The notes under the pieces are model-generated. The model searched no databases. It saw nothing but the letters and a program-made list of their open reading frames with translations, and was not told where the DNA came from. Shown here one piece after another: positions 23,701 through 36,216 of a stretch of DNA of 64,000 nucleotides (positions are counted from its first letter, which is position 1; each line of letters starts with the position of its first letter). Source of the DNA: Phallusia mammillata (taxonomy: Eukaryota > Chordata > Ascidiacea > Phlebobranchia > Ascidiidae); contig QLIY01000254.1 in the NCBI GenBank assembly GCA_003260075.1, positions 117,550 through 181,549 on the forward strand, in the 5' to 3' direction. A program made the position numbers and the translations under genes.

Positions 23701-25412
23701 TTGTATAGTGATACTTCATGGCAATTGTTTTCTTAGTAAATTGTAAGCCGTTTTCTCCAGTTCCGTACCTTGTATGCTTAGTAAACAGACATATACTTAA
23801 TCGCCCAGCTAATATATCATGATATTTGGCAACACAGACCACCATCACCAGTTGATGGGCGCTTGAAAGTCAATACGCTATAGCTGCTATTGTTCATTAT
23901 GTATGGGTAAACACCAGGGACATATGAACAAAGCGTTGCGTTATACCCGATGTATTGTTATCAAACTGATTCTAGTTACATTACGCGGAGTGGGAACTTT
24001 TGATGCGCATAAGGCGTTCAAACGTCATATTTGTGACCAAGAGGGTGCTTAAAACTGATAATGTGTAAATCAGCTGTTGTTTGGTTTACCTGTGATTTTT
24101 TACTTATCTGCTTCTGATTGCCAAACAGAGCATTTTGGTTCTCTAGTTTGAAACAAATAAGAGACTATCTTGATATGACTAGTGTTAAAATCAGGATCAG
24201 AAAATGTCTTGTATCGGCACTTATTTTTCACTGAAGGCTTTGGAGCCCGTATTTCATGGCGTCTTTTTTGCTATGCGCATTTTATGGTAAAATCAAAGGT
24301 GTGTATTGTTAGTGGACCGTGAAAAATGTCGGTGTTATTTCTATGAAGCATGAAGCCAACTGTATAAAATCGTACCAAGCTCTTTGTCCTAATGTAGACA
24401 GTTCGTCTGCAAAAACACACAAGTTTGCAGTCGTTTTCCGATTCTGCGGTACTATTGTGATGTTTTATACTGTTTTTATTGTACAGAATCGAATTTCATA
24501 CAATATAAACCGAATTTGACAATGGTCTGGTAAAAAATAGTTTCAAAACAGTTTTTTACACTGTCGGTTGTAACGCGAAAAATGGTATGTTGCAAAAACT
24601 GATAACAATCAACCACTTCAGCTATATAGGTCAAATCAATCACTCCATAGCTATTTCACTAATGCAGAGGGCATCAAGTTCGCAATCAACACAATCTTGT
24701 AGCGGGTTCATTCAAGCACGAAATTCCAATCGTTTGTTATCTATTCTAGAATCAAGTATCTGTCGACGCCAAGTGTTGATTGTGACGTCAACAAACAGGG
24801 CAAATTGCCCACTCAAGCGACTATCGCAAAGAAAAGCGAATTCTTTTGAGCTAATTAATTGGCCATGTTAAAGGCCATTGAACCTTCGGTAAGATGCGAT
24901 TAAGGCGATTTCAAATGAAGTGGAAATTAAGTACGGACTTTTGTGGTAACAAGTGGTAAAATGTAACAGGTTGTGAGTTTTGTGGTATTTTGTTTTGTAG
25001 GGCGATTTTTAAAGTGGAAATCATCCCATCCAACATTTTTTAGGTTTTAAGTTTGACATGTTTTGTACTGAACGAAAAATGTACTTAAATACTAAAACAG
25101 GGTGCATGCTTATTTTTTCTATTTGTTCTAGTTGTCGAGGTGACTTGGTGCAATAACCGGAAAATGTAGTTTTAAATCATTAAAAGTCCCATGTTAATGT
25201 GTTTCAATGTGGTACTTTAATTTTTTATTAGTATTTTAATAGATTTGACAAATCTTAGGGCCAAAAACGTTTTGAAGCTCGCAATACGAATTCAAACATT
25301 GAAATAACAACTTAGGGGCAGTCTTGGAGTTTGCGTTAAGCGTTCAACCAAAACAAGACTGTTTTTCAAAGCTTTGCAATTTTGCTACCACCTCAAGTGT
25401 GATTAATTGCAG
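20751..25412. other. No gene supported
   Basis: AT-rich, with short frames only. A 16-base segment flanked by TTTCAG and GTGAGT at 23158-23173 could be a tiny exon but encodes too little to judge. A GCCCGA-rich repeat copy lies near 22690-22760. Confidence 0.5.
22690..22760. repeat. Dispersed GCCCGA-type repeat, copy 2
   Basis: Contains AGTTAAGCCCAAACCTGAG and CTCGACCCGTCTTACAACTA, matching the pattern at 3915-3985 at reduced identity. Confidence 0.4.
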
Positions 25413-25624
25413 CGTGCAAAACCGCCAAAGGAGTGGTTTACGCCAAACTATTCCCACAAACACAAGCGCCCGTTAAATCTTCCAAAATGCTCGGGGCAGC
25501 GGCTGTACACGCCCGGTTGCTAATCCAAAACGCTGTTTCAACAGCCTATGGTCTCGCTCAGTTGGAAAAGGAAGGAAAAAAGGCCGAAAAGAAATACAAA
25601 GGAAAAAATCTGGGAATAATTTAG
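25413..25624 (+). CDS. Candidate terminal coding exon, unknown protein
   Basis: After the acceptor TTAATTGCAG at 25403-25412 an open frame runs 69 codons to TAG at 25622-25624. It enters in phase 1 (first two bases complete a codon). The peptide contains ACKTAKGVVYAKLFPQTQ, then an alanine-rich helix-prone stretch (MLGAAAVHARLLIQNAV), and ends in a lysine-rich tail (KEGKKAEKKYKGK). Codon use and local GC look like coding DNA. I recognise no family. No donor exon could be identified upstream, so this may be the last exon of a gene whose 5' part I missed, or a pseudogene. Confidence 0.35.
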
Positions 25625-27885
25625 CGTGGGCGTTAAGATTGAGTCTGACATGAGTCTAGTGTGTCGAACTCGTATAGCCTGTAGTTTTAAGGTAGGCTAC
25701 CAAATGCCTGTACAGCGGAAGCCAAATGCCTTGTCAATCTTTTTTGCACTTTTGAACGCTTTTTTGACCAGAGTTTGACGTCACTGGTTGCCGTATCTAA
25801 GCAATGAAAGTTAATGAACTAAAAAGGTCAGTCAGTTGATCGCGTTTTTCGGTTGCTAGAATTTTGTGCTAAAATTTCCCTTTTATCAGGGTATATAAAG
25901 GAGTACTTAAGAGCTAATGAGATAGTGGTACAATGTACTGCGAGTAGTGTAAGGAATAAGCCTGGCTGAGTTAAAAGTCTGTTGTCAGTCTAGTTGCGTT
26001 GCTGCTTCGTTGAACAAAGACTTTCGTCGGCGTTCAGATTACGCCAGCAAGGCGAGACACGGTTTACAGGTTGTAGCAGACAGGAACACGACTTACAAAG
26101 GTGAGACGAGCGACGTCCACAGTTCTGTCTCATTTTTTGTTTGCCCACGAGCCCAAGCGGTTTATGTTATTGCCTACGTACGTGAAAAGGGCGAATTTTG
26201 TTGCACAAGATTTCAATTTTCTTGACCAAAACATGCGGAATTTGATGTTTTAGGTTTGTGCTAACATCGTCAAAATAATGAAGAAGTTGGCAATTGGACA
26301 TGTACTAACCTGCGCAATGATTAGAAGTTGGTTGTATACATTTTACTAATCGCAAAAGCTAGAGCTAGGTAATTCGTTTTTGAACCCAAAAAGTTTCGGT
26401 GTTTGTTGTGTGACCCTTTTACAGATTTTTTCAGAGTTTAGACGTTGAACTTTCTCTGCAGTTTACCCCAGCAAGAATGCAATATTTCGATCCTATGTCA
26501 ACATTTACCACATACCATGTAATATCGACCTTTGGTTTGACTATAAACGCACAGTCATACTTATTGTCAAGCATTTGCCGCGAAGTGCATTAAAGTAGAT
26601 GCAAGAGGTGCAAAATATCACGGAAGGGGTGATGAGAACAATACATTTGATTGATCCGATTCTGATTGGCCGTATTTCATAGGTTCCGCTTTGGTCGTGC
26701 TGGTAAACAAAGTTGCATTGCAACCTGAGGTTAAAAGGCCGCACGTGAAGGTGGTAACGCATATTATGAACGGAAGTACTTCACCGCTTCCTACTTAAGT
26801 GGTGAAAACAGGTCCCCAGTACTGCGGCTATGCTATGCAAGGACAAATTCTGGTTACCACGACCTTTGACGGTCCAGTTTTTTAATCTAGGCCGGTTTAT
26901 TCTGTTTTGCTCGGCTCAAATTAAAGCGTGAATTCCAAATTTGCAAGATATTAGTGTTTTTTTACGTTTAAATCGGTTTAAACGAACATCGTTTAGCACA
27001 ATTAAACATCAAGTAAAAGTTTTAAAAGGTCTGCATTGCATAACTAGTTGACTCAATTGTCATCAATAAAACCCCAAATTGTTAAAAATTGCGTGATGAT
27101 TAAGCGTTGAAACCTTGTCCAGAAACCTGGTGTAGATTTGCATGTAGCTGTGACCTTTTTCTTATGACCGCGTCGGATTTTTTCTACAAACTAAGGAAGT
27201 AAAGAAACGTAATGCACGTGTAATGATGCCATAAGTGTGTCAAACTTGCGCATAGAAAGTGTACTGTTAAAGACCAGGGGAATTGCCAGTGTGTATATTT
27301 TTGCCCCAACCCCGAAACCGCTACAGCAAGCAAATGATAAAGTGCGCAATACCTCCAGTATACAGGCTAATACAAAAGTTAATAATTAACAGTGTATGGT
27401 GTAATTGTAGTGAGTGCGGCCGTCGATCTCACATAACTGTGGAGCTGTTGGCCTAAGGCTGGTTAAACAAGATGCTTCTCAGTAAGATTGAAGTGTGAAA
27501 TTTTCGCATTAAGGACTTGCCTGCCTAAGGATAAGAAGTTATTATTTTTCACATGTTACAAGCGTCTTGAGAACAAAACAAGGGCATATTGTTAAGTAAT
27601 AAAAATTTAGAACAAAAAGTATTGAGACTGTAGTACTAGGGTATAAAAAATGAATATAAAGTGTGTCTGGATCAAATTGTTGGGTAAAAGTAGCCGTTGT
27701 TATTGTATTATTGTGGGGGCAAGGTTTTTATTTACTAGTCTTGTTCTAAATTGGGCTTTAAAGTACTGTTTCTTAACCTGTTAACAATTGCTTGAACATA
27801 AAAATTAGCGGAGTCAGTAAAAGTGTAAAATAATGAAAGAGAAAAACAGTTAAAAAATGTAAAAACGTATTAAACAATGACCAGG

Positions 27886-28152
27886 TCAATTCGGTGCGTC
27901 GTAGTGTCGTTGTAATTTGCATTTATCAGCAAAATTCGCTGCGTATTTTAGTTCCGGCCGCACTGACGCATTTTCCTGTGCGTAACTGACCAAGTTTTGG
28001 GTGCTCTTGCCAAGATGCAGTTTGCCGATAACGCCTTCTTGCAGAACAGCGCACGCATTGGACATAGAAGTCAGGTTTTCGCTGGAATTGACACACGTAG
28101 TGGTATTGGTACGACCGCCGCGCAGCCTAGGGCCAATTTGCGTAAGTTTCAA
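27886..28152 (-). CDS. Candidate minus-strand terminal exon, unknown protein
   Basis: An 88-codon minus-strand frame ends TGA at 27886-27888. There is no ATG at its start. Possible acceptors inside are TTGGCCCTAG|G and GTCAATTCCAG|C, so it would be a 3' exon. The predicted end includes GKLHLGKSTQNLVSYAQEN and ..ELKYAANFADKCKLQRH.., balanced and coding-like but unknown to me. An open frame also exists on the plus strand here, which weakens the call. Confidence 0.28.
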   Translation of the reverse strand: MKLTQIGPRLRGGRTNTTTCVNSSENLTSMSNACAVLQEGVIGKLHLGKSTQNLVSYAQENASVRPELKYAANFADKCKLQRHYDAPN

Positions 28153-29146
28153 CTTTTTGTTGGGAAAAAAGCTCTCTCTAATGAATCGTTGGGATCAGTG
28201 ATTCACTGTAGATTTTTTTCACTTAAACGCGCCACTGCCATATAAGGGAGAGAGAGCGGACAAAAAACGACGGCGCCTGAATTAAAACAAGTCGCATACC
28301 TGAAATAGCTCATTCTAGTGAAATTGTTCGCTGTCTGCGCACCGTGAACGCAGAAGGTACACCAAGGATTTAAACACGACATGCGGGTTTCTGATACCAG
28401 AAACGCCGCAAAGCAGCCCGCGTAGCCTGGGATGGTATTGATTGGTAGAGCTTGTATCCAAGCATATCATTTGCTGTATTTTGTGTTTAGCGATGTTTAA
28501 TGAGTGTTTTTCAACAGTAGTGCCAATGTCAGCTCATAGAATGTAAAGTTTGACTGATCCTTGCATTTCAGAGAAAATTATATGCTTGAAGTATACACAT
28601 GCTGTATACAGAGGGTGGAAATTGTCTTGCCAAACACACCAGCGTAAATTCAGAGCGTGTTCAGTCAGCTTACAACAGTGTGTTTGCACAATAAACAATA
28701 TTATCTAAATTTTCTTTTTAAACTTGTAAATTTTTCGTTAGAGCAAATATTTTCGCTGCTTCGCGGAACCCAAGTTGCACGAAAAAGCTTTTCAATAAAT
28801 GTTTGCAGTCAAAGGTTAAGCGCCGGTCAGTTTGAATGCGAGTTAAGAGGTGGAGTTATTCTATTCAAAGCAGATGTAAGGTTGCAAGCCTCAGCTATTG
28901 AAATGTTGACTGTATTTGACGTACTTAAACCAATTGAAAATGAATGCGTGTCCTCGAAATTGGGGTCAACATTAAAAACCTGATTATTTTTGTTCGGGTT
29001 GGTGGTTTTGTTTTCAAGAGCAAACTTGTTTAACTGACAGTCATATTTTTGTTTGCAGCGATATCAATTTAGCTTAATTACTAACGAAACGACAACTGTA
29101 TTGTCTTGCTGTATCTTCGTTACTACTTCAACCGACGAAACATTTT

Positions 29147-29234
29147 ATGGAAATCATGACTTTTAACACAATTTTTGCAATTATTGTCCTTGCCCAAATA
29201 TTTTCCTTCACAAAAGCTTTGCCTTTAACTGACG
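29147..29234 (+). CDS. LDLa gene exon 1: signal peptide
   Basis: Starts ATGGAAATCATG and ends GACG|GTAAGT, phase 1. Encodes a short polar start and a hydrophobic core ending near FTKALPLTD, a plausible signal-peptidase region. Confidence 0.8.
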
Positions 29235-31840
29235 GTAAGTTTATTATTATTTGACGCAATTTTTTATTGTAACAAACTTTAAGCATTGAATAGTTAGCAA
29301 TTTTATAAGTTGTGTTTTCGCGTCTATTTATAAACTAACTACGTGCAAAAGTTGGACTTTCACAAACACGTGCGCATGTCAATATTCCAAGCCTTAAATT
29401 ATTACGTTTGTGGTCTGGTGTCATTGGTCTGTGACATTTATTATGACCCTGTACACATTATAGTTACTAAATATTGCTTCCATTCACTTGCAATTCGAAA
29501 AACCACCCAATGGCTATCTGCCACCCAATTACGGCTAGCTGCATCTATTGCACCGATGCCCAGTCCAACTGTGACGTCACTGGAGGTACCCCTACGTCAA
29601 TCAATGACGTCACAATACAGTAGTGGCGAGTGTACAAGCCTCAGTATAGTTGTAATATGTGCTTAATTTTTTTCGTGTTTTGCTTTCAGATTTGTCCTAT
29701 GAATATTCAATGGACGATGAACCTTCGATGTCAGCCAACACTGGCGGAGATTATTACGGATACGATTATTCACAACCGGAACCGGGCAAGTACAGATGCA
29801 GAGGAGTCATGATTTCGATCGAGTACAAGCATTTGTGCGATGGCAACCCTGATTGTGACCAACTTGACGATGAAGACCCTGTAGTTTGTAGACGTAAGTT
29901 AGACGTAGACTCGTTTGTTTTTTGACGTGCTGTGTTTTAATTTTGAAGGGCGCAATAGTAAGTTTAAAATTAAGGTAAATTACGTTGTAAAAGAACCTCC
30001 AAAAAAACTAAACTTGTCAGTTGGTAATCAGGAATAAAAAAATTTCGGAGATTTTGTTTCTAATAGTTGAAAAAAAACACAGTTGATAACAAATTTCAGT
30101 GGCCTTTTACTTAAAGGCACCTTCAATTTTTTTAAGTTATTTCGGAGCTTTTTGGATGTATTTTAGTTAACCTTGTCATTTTTTTACACAGAATACATTG
30201 ACATGCCAAGCACCACTGTCAGTCCTTTGGCTCCTGCGTCCATAGAAACAACAACCACGAGCACTGCGGTGCCCACTACCGACGAGTTTGACATCGCTGT
30301 GTTCGATTATTCTGATGTGGTGTGTGCTGATGATGAGTTTCAGTGCAAAGCAGACCCGGGTGTCTGTATGCCAAACCTCGTTATTTGCGATGGAGAGAGT
30401 GACTGCTCTGATGGCGAGGACGAAACGTTCTGTGGTGAGTTGGATTACGAATTTTTTTATCATATTTGTTTTTAAGTTTAAACGGTGCTTGGGGTTGCCT
30501 GCTATAAAACTGTTGTAATTTTGGCAGCAAATTTTAGAAGCAGCTTAAAACGCGGTCTAGAACTGAACGTATGGATTTACGCCTACGAATACACTGGCAA
30601 TATTACTTAATGCATGTATAAGATTTCTGTATATTGGGCTATTGATTTCTATGTTTTATTTTTGTTGCTTTGCCTGCTTTGCATGCTTCACCCAGTCACG
30701 TGCCAATGTTTCGACCAATAAGCGCGCGCCGTGGCGGAACAAAATTCGGTTTTGTATTACGCGCGTCCTGCTGTAAAGCCATTGTTACGCAACCAAGCGT
30801 CAGTTGTTACGTCAGAATGAGTGTTGTGGAACGCATGTGTGATGTCACAGTCGGAAGAGGATTTGCAGAAAAAGCTTTAAGCAGGTGAGAGAACAATGCA
30901 AGGAATGAGTGTGTGGTGGGAAGTCGTTATAACGAGCTCGCTGTTATAACGCGACGGGCGCGATTCGAGATGAAATCGTGCCTGATTGTTCCGCCATTGC
31001 GCGCATGTTTTAATTTCAAGCATTTTATTTGTTGTTTTTGCACGTTCATGACACCTAGTGTCGAGCACTATCACTCATCTTTCGCTTTTTGTTACAGCTC
31101 CTCAACTTGTTCATCCAAGTATTCTCCCTACGCCGAGGATTCGCAATCACTTTGAGCCTCCGACCGGAGAGAGCTCCATGAGAGGATCAATGAAGTCGAG
31201 AGGAGCGATTGAAAGTAATGAGCATCCGGACTCTGTGTTCCGCATCGGACAGCCACGTCACTCCTCTCCTCCCACTAATTCTCCTCCCCCTCCTCCGAGC
31301 TCCGCACAAACTGTCGCCACTACTCTCTTTCCGAATATTATCAAGCGAGTTTTACACCGAGCTACTCCACCTCCTGTCGTGCAAATGTCGGAGGTGAGGG
31401 AAGTTAATGTCGAGCCTGAACGCCTAGGCTTTGAAGCTGTTCACCGCTACATTCCGATGCCGGAAAAATCCCAGCCTCCTCCCCGGCGTTTTCTCGGCGA
31501 ATCCGGGGAAACTAATCCCGATGACCACGAGCCCAGTCTGCAACAGTTATCAGACGAAGAGGCTGAAGACTTCATGAATGCGGCTCTTGAGCAAGAGACC
31601 CGTACATTGCCTACGACAGCTGTATCGCCCAACGCTCTGCCGGCTAAGCCTTCAGTACACAAAGCCAAGGTCCGTGGTCTTATGGGCCAGCTGATCAAAC
31701 AAATGGGCCGACTGATCGCAACCGACTTGGAAAATCGGGACATTGACTTGGATTTAAAAATCAGCAGTGCGAGGCCCAGCAATGGACGGACTTTAAACGA
31801 TGAACCGCGGATGATTTTGAGATTACAGATAGAAGTTTAA
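29147..31840 (+). CDS. Secreted LDLa-repeat protein, short form (4 exons, 425 aa)
   Basis: Exons 29147-29234, 29690-29893, 30192-30434 and 31098-31840 join in consistent phase (all introns phase 1) into 425 codons plus stop. Residues 1 to about 25 form a signal peptide ([16 protein letters not shown] core). Two LDL-receptor class A modules follow. The first is at about residues 54-88; it keeps [18 protein letters not shown] but has four Cys instead of six. The second is complete ([16 protein letters not shown]). A Thr/Pro-rich linker separates them. The last exon encodes about 246 residues, proline-rich then acidic, with no Cys and no membrane segment, so this form should be secreted. LDLa modules bind Ca2+ and protein ligands outside cells. 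I do not recognise the protein. The start ATG is the only one in frame before the hydrophobic core. Exon 3 could also splice to 44092. Confidence 0.8.
29690..29893 (+). CDS. LDLa gene exon 2: acidic/Tyr-rich linker and LDLa 1
   Basis: Acceptor TGCTTTCAG, donor AGAC|GTAAGT, 68 codons. An Asp/Tyr-rich stretch ([15 protein letters not shown]) precedes the LDLa module [25 protein letters not shown]. Cys I and III are absent, exactly one disulfide pair of the usual I-III, II-V, IV-VI pattern. Confidence 0.8.
30192..30434 (+). CDS. LDLa gene exon 3: Thr-rich linker and LDLa 2
   Basis: Acceptor TTTTTACACAG, donor TGTG|GTGAGT, 81 codons. The linker has [12 protein letters not shown]. The LDLa module has all six Cys and the Ca2+-binding acidic signature DCSDGEDE. 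Its phase 1 end fits both exon 31098 and exon 44092. Confidence 0.82.
31098..31840 (+). CDS. LDLa gene exon 4: alternative or sole C-terminal exon
   Basis: Acceptor TTTGTTACAG; 247 codons including TAA at 31838-31840. The composition shifts to higher GC and coding-like usage. Segments: proline-rich (SPPPPPSS), a basic patch ([13 protein letters not shown]), an acidic helix ([17 protein letters not shown]), and a C-terminal block with [20 protein letters not shown]. There is no Cys and no membrane span. No recognised domain. Confidence 0.75.
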
Positions 31841-32685
31841 ACAACAATACAACATTGTGTTGCTGATGCCTATAGCATGCACGGAGTGAAATATAGCGAA
31901 GCATAGAGCTATATAAGGAGGCTGGGAGAGGAAAAGAGCCTAGTGGTCTTGGCATGCCAGAGTTGTTTATTACCTCAGCATATTTACTTGATTATTACCT
32001 CGTTTCTTCATGTTGTTGTTTTGTCCGCATTTTATTCTTCTCTCTCGTTTTATCCGAACCGAAAACGTCAGACGTTATTGTTTTACGTGTTTTTCTGGCA
32101 TTTTAGCCAGCGGTGGTAGAGCCCGAATTGTGGCTTCAAAAGATAGCATTTAGACTCGTTTGGTGGTTGTCGCTTTAGTCAATACTTAGTATCAACAAGC
32201 ACTGTTTGTTTGTTTTTTTTAAACAACATACCCACTGTTATTTTTTTTATTTTTATAATTCCTATTTTAATCATGTGCTGTCTTCCGCATTTATTAAATG
32301 CTTTAGCGATTAACTTTGAAGTTTGATGCTTAACTGCGTTGCAACCATCAGCTATCTTGAGCTGTAACAAAAATACTAACCCAAAATTTCAGGGTATGTT
32401 AGCTTTTCAAAATAGCCAGCGATTTGAAACAATTGCACCATTTTCTTTTGCAGTGTCTAATTCTTTGTTGTCCTGATAACGGTTTGTGACAATCCAAAGC
32501 TGCTACAGTAAACTGCCACTTATACTATGCGTCAAGATTTTAAACTTTATAACCAAACCGAATGACGGTTGTCTGAAACCTGACTTTTTCTTGCTTTTAA
32601 TTAATGGCTAGCCTCATTCAAAACTTGCTTTTGTTGTTGTTGTTTTTATTTACTTTTTACATTTTTTGTTTTATATTTATCACCG

Positions 32686-32691
32686 AATAAA
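32686..32691 (+). terminator. Probable polyadenylation signal of the short LDLa form
   Basis: AATAAA about 850 bases after the stop at 31840, followed by T-rich sequence. It is the clearest such signal downstream, and its distance implies a long 3' UTR. Confidence 0.4.
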
Positions 32692-34734
32692 ACATTTTAC
32701 TGAACTATTGGTTGTGTTGGATTATTGGAATCTATAAGGACGAAAGAACTAAAACTAAAACCTCAAAAAAGGTTGGATTTGGTTAGCAGGACAGTAATCT
32801 ATTGTAACATTAAGGTCAACCGATTTTCAAGCATATGTGTTAAAAGTGCAGTAGGGTAGGACATGTTTTAAGGGAATTTATCTCAAAATTCCTCAATACT
32901 TAACGAAAAAACACCTACGAACTCGTCTCAAATTATATCATAGTGTTTCCCTATTTGGGGTTAATGTACATCCGCATGAGAGCCTTTACATAAGAATAAC
33001 TCATAGTGCAGAAGCGAAAAAATCATAAAAACAACCAAAAACATGGGTACTGGTGCAAGTTAAAACGTGTTATTTCGGCGACAAGCACATAGCCCCCACC
33101 CTAATCCCGACACAGGCCGCTGGATTAGCCAGAAACCGCTGTGATTCCTCTGCTCCAAACCTCCTGACTTAACAATACAGATTTTGCCCCGCCCCAGTCG
33201 GTCCGAAATATTAACTGTGGGGCGCGTTGCTACGGTAACCGGCATAACATTGTTCCGTAACAATAGCCCGACATACCTGTGGCCCCGGAAAGCAAATATC
33301 GCCTACATTTATCGCGAAATGCTGTTGAACGTGGTAAGCGCTACTGATGGCGTTTGCGGAATCTGAAAGCATAATTTGGCCTGAAGTGTATGGCTCGGGT
33401 TTTGAGGTATTTCGCTATGTATTCAAGTGGTAAATCAAATACTTGGTACTCTTTTATTTACCATTTTTTCCTTGCTCGGCACTTGTACAGTTTTGTAAGT
33501 AAAGAAATTTAAACACTTTTAGCATTCGTATAATACCCAGTCCTAGTTTTTGGATTTTAAAACGATTTTCGGTTGAAACAATGGGTCGTTGCAATTTTAT
33601 TTCCAAAATATGTGCAAAAAGGGGTTGATGGGTAGATCAGATTATGTTCAAATACACGTATAGAGTAGACCACGAGTTCTTTTTTGCCCTGCCATAAAAA
33701 TTCAAATAAACTGTTTGTAGCCAATAATTTCTGAAACTGAGCAAGCGTTAAACGTAAGTATTGGAAATGCACTTATTGTATCCATTTCTAGCTATCAATT
33801 AATAGTGAGGAGTCGCTATTCAACTACCAATTAACATTTGATGCGTCGCTTACAGCAAAACCAAGATACATAAAACTGCGTACGTAGATTAGTCTTAAAA
33901 CGTACTTTGTATGCAGCTGTTAAAAGCCTTTCACACAATTGAAACCTTTTTAAAACCGAATGGCCGTGAATTAACGACTTGGTTTTTATGTTGGGCGATT
34001 TACGATTTTTATGTTAGGCGTGTCATCATTTTTAGGGTGGGCACAATTGCGTTATCAAATTGTATTGTTATAGGTGTTAAGGCATCGCGTTTTCGAATTA
34101 AAGCGCAAAAAGCGCACTTAAATGCAAAGTTCCGCCGTGGAAACTTAGATATTTTTTGTGGGCAATACTTCCACGAAAACTGCTCACTGTAGTAAACACA
34201 GAAATCATAAAGCACAAATATTGACATTGAGAATTTAAGAATTGTGGCTCGGAGATGGAGAAAGGTTTCAACGGACTTGTGAATTACAACCTTACGTGTT
34301 TGTCCCTCTGGTATTGACCTACCGAACCTGGCCCGGTACACAAACTTTATCCGGAAAAAGCGATAAATTGTACTTGTGTTTTATAACCCGAAGCTGTTTT
34401 GTGCAGCCGCGTTGGTCTTAAACTCGCGTTGCTTCAAGGAACCGCTGCTCACCTGATTTCGATAACCAGTATATCGTATATGACGCAGAAAGTTTGTAGA
34501 TCACATGGTTGTTCCGCGTTACCGGTCAATGCTTGTCGTTGACCAACACTATTTTTCAATAACAAGTCCATATGTTAGATGCAGACAATGACCACTGTTT
34601 AAAATTGTCTTGTCACCAGCTGCGATGATGAGACCTTATATAGATCGAAACAGTAGTGTGCACTGTCTGCAGCTTATTTATCATTGTATCATCACGTTTC
34701 TGTTATAAGTCAATATTTTTTTATTGATTTTACG

Positions 34735-34790
34735 CAGGCTCCAACCGTGGGATCGAACCGACGCCCTCACCCGACCAATACGTCACCACG
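34735..34790 (-). repeat. tRNA-derived SINE fragment
   Basis: The reverse strand has GGGTGAGGGCGTCGGTTCGATCCCACGGTTGGAGCCTGCG, with a perfect B box GGTTCGATCCC. The CCTGCG end resembles the SINE at 11511 (CGCAGGCT in reverse). Confidence 0.5.
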
Positions 34791-35219
34791 ACACAGCACG
34801 TGACCGTTGTTGCCCAGCAACAGAGCGCCATAACAGTGCCGACGCAAGCAAGCACCGATATAGGTTAGTAAATATGTTACGTTATTGCGTGGGTTTTGCG
34901 TGCCCGTAAAAAAACGGTAGGACATATTTTTTGGGAGCGTTCCTTTTGTGCGTCCGAGAAGCCGGTATTTAACGATTTCTATTGTTTGAGGAGCTTATTG
35001 TCCGATGAGCGCTGTGTCATGGTGATCGAACCGCACCCTCGAGTTTGTAATGGCCCTAAGTGGTCGATGATGTTATATTGTCCGCGTCTTGTCCCGTTGT
35101 TGACCTTGCGCTGATGATGTCTGCTACCCGGGACGCGTTGTTTACATGGCATGGGAGAGATGTGGGAGTTACCTGGTGCTTGGGTTTATAATTCGGCTCT
35201 TACAGTTATGACTGGTGTT

Positions 35220-35285
35220 GTGTTCGTTGCTTGGAGATTTGCCTGGGCCTACGATTCAATCCCGACATTTATTGCCTTTTAGTGA
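35220..35285 (+). repeat. Weak tRNA-derived SINE fragment
   Basis: CTGGGCCTACGATTCAATCCCGAC resembles a T-arm/B-box region. Nothing else of a tRNA can be seen. Confidence 0.3.
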
Positions 35286-36154
35286 CTTTTTCCTTAGCTC
35301 CGTCAAATTTGTATTGATTAGGACTTTAACGAGGATGTAAATTTGTTTTGATCAATAGAAGTAAATCAGGGTTTCAATGAAAGTGCAAAGTTTTTCTTAT
35401 ACTAGTATAGACTTATTTGCATGAGATTAATGACTTCCATTGTAAATCAATATAACTTGTTAGTTTGTAGCCATTGTGTTTTCGTCATTCCACTTTTGAT
35501 CAAAATCGAAGTCAAATGTTATATCTCTTACCTAAATTGCTTTTTACCGAAAAACCTTACAATTCCTTATGCCTTAACCATAGAGTTGCTACTGTAAGTG
35601 TGTCGTTGAATGGAAAGCTACCAGTGTAAAAAACGCGTGTCATTTTATAACGGCATTTGTGAATCATAGCTAACATCAGGGCGCTTGGAATGCCTTTCAA
35701 ATTCTAAAGATAAAACGCGCAGCCGCCGAAAGCCAAGGTTTACATTTCGGCTTGTGATTCTACACATTTATATTTCGAGTTAGCTTTTAAAAATTCCCAC
35801 GGTGGCAAAGGGCTCATTTAACATGACTAAGTCCAACCCCTTGGCGTTCCGGTTCCTCTTGAAACCTAGCACCAACCGGAGTCTGTGACGTAAATAACGC
35901 CACTGTGCCTCCAGTGTGACGTCAAAATTCAAGGCGACATTTAAATTCTTGTTGTCAATTTGATGCGTATTGTCTGTAAACGATTACTTAAGTACGTTTC
36001 GAGGGAATATTGTGACTAAATTGGGTGCATACGCGTATTTGGAGTATATCTGATAGCCCAATATAAAAGCCCATTGTATTATTTCCTTGGAATCAAATAT
36101 TAGAATACGTATCAAATAGAAGTTGTTTTCAGACATTGTATAAACGACAATTTT

Positions 36155-36205
36155 GTGCATACCGACGTTTCAAAGTGCTAATAGCTCGCCTTCATCAGGG
36201 TAAAT
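36155..36205 (-). ncRNA. Hammerhead-ribozyme-like motif, copy 2 (decayed)
   Basis: The minus strand has CCCTGATGAAGGCG, a 20-base insert, then GAAACGTCGG. The core words CTGATGA and GAAAC are kept at hammerhead spacing, but stem II pairs poorly. It is followed within 20 bases by a hAT-like element. Confidence 0.35.
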
Positions 36206-36216
36206 ACCACTTAGAC

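Noticed and set aside
30670-30888. Extra exon in the third intron of the LDLa gene
   Set aside because: Open and GC-richer, but lacks an acceptor/donor pair in the required phase; exons 3 and 4 join directly in frame.
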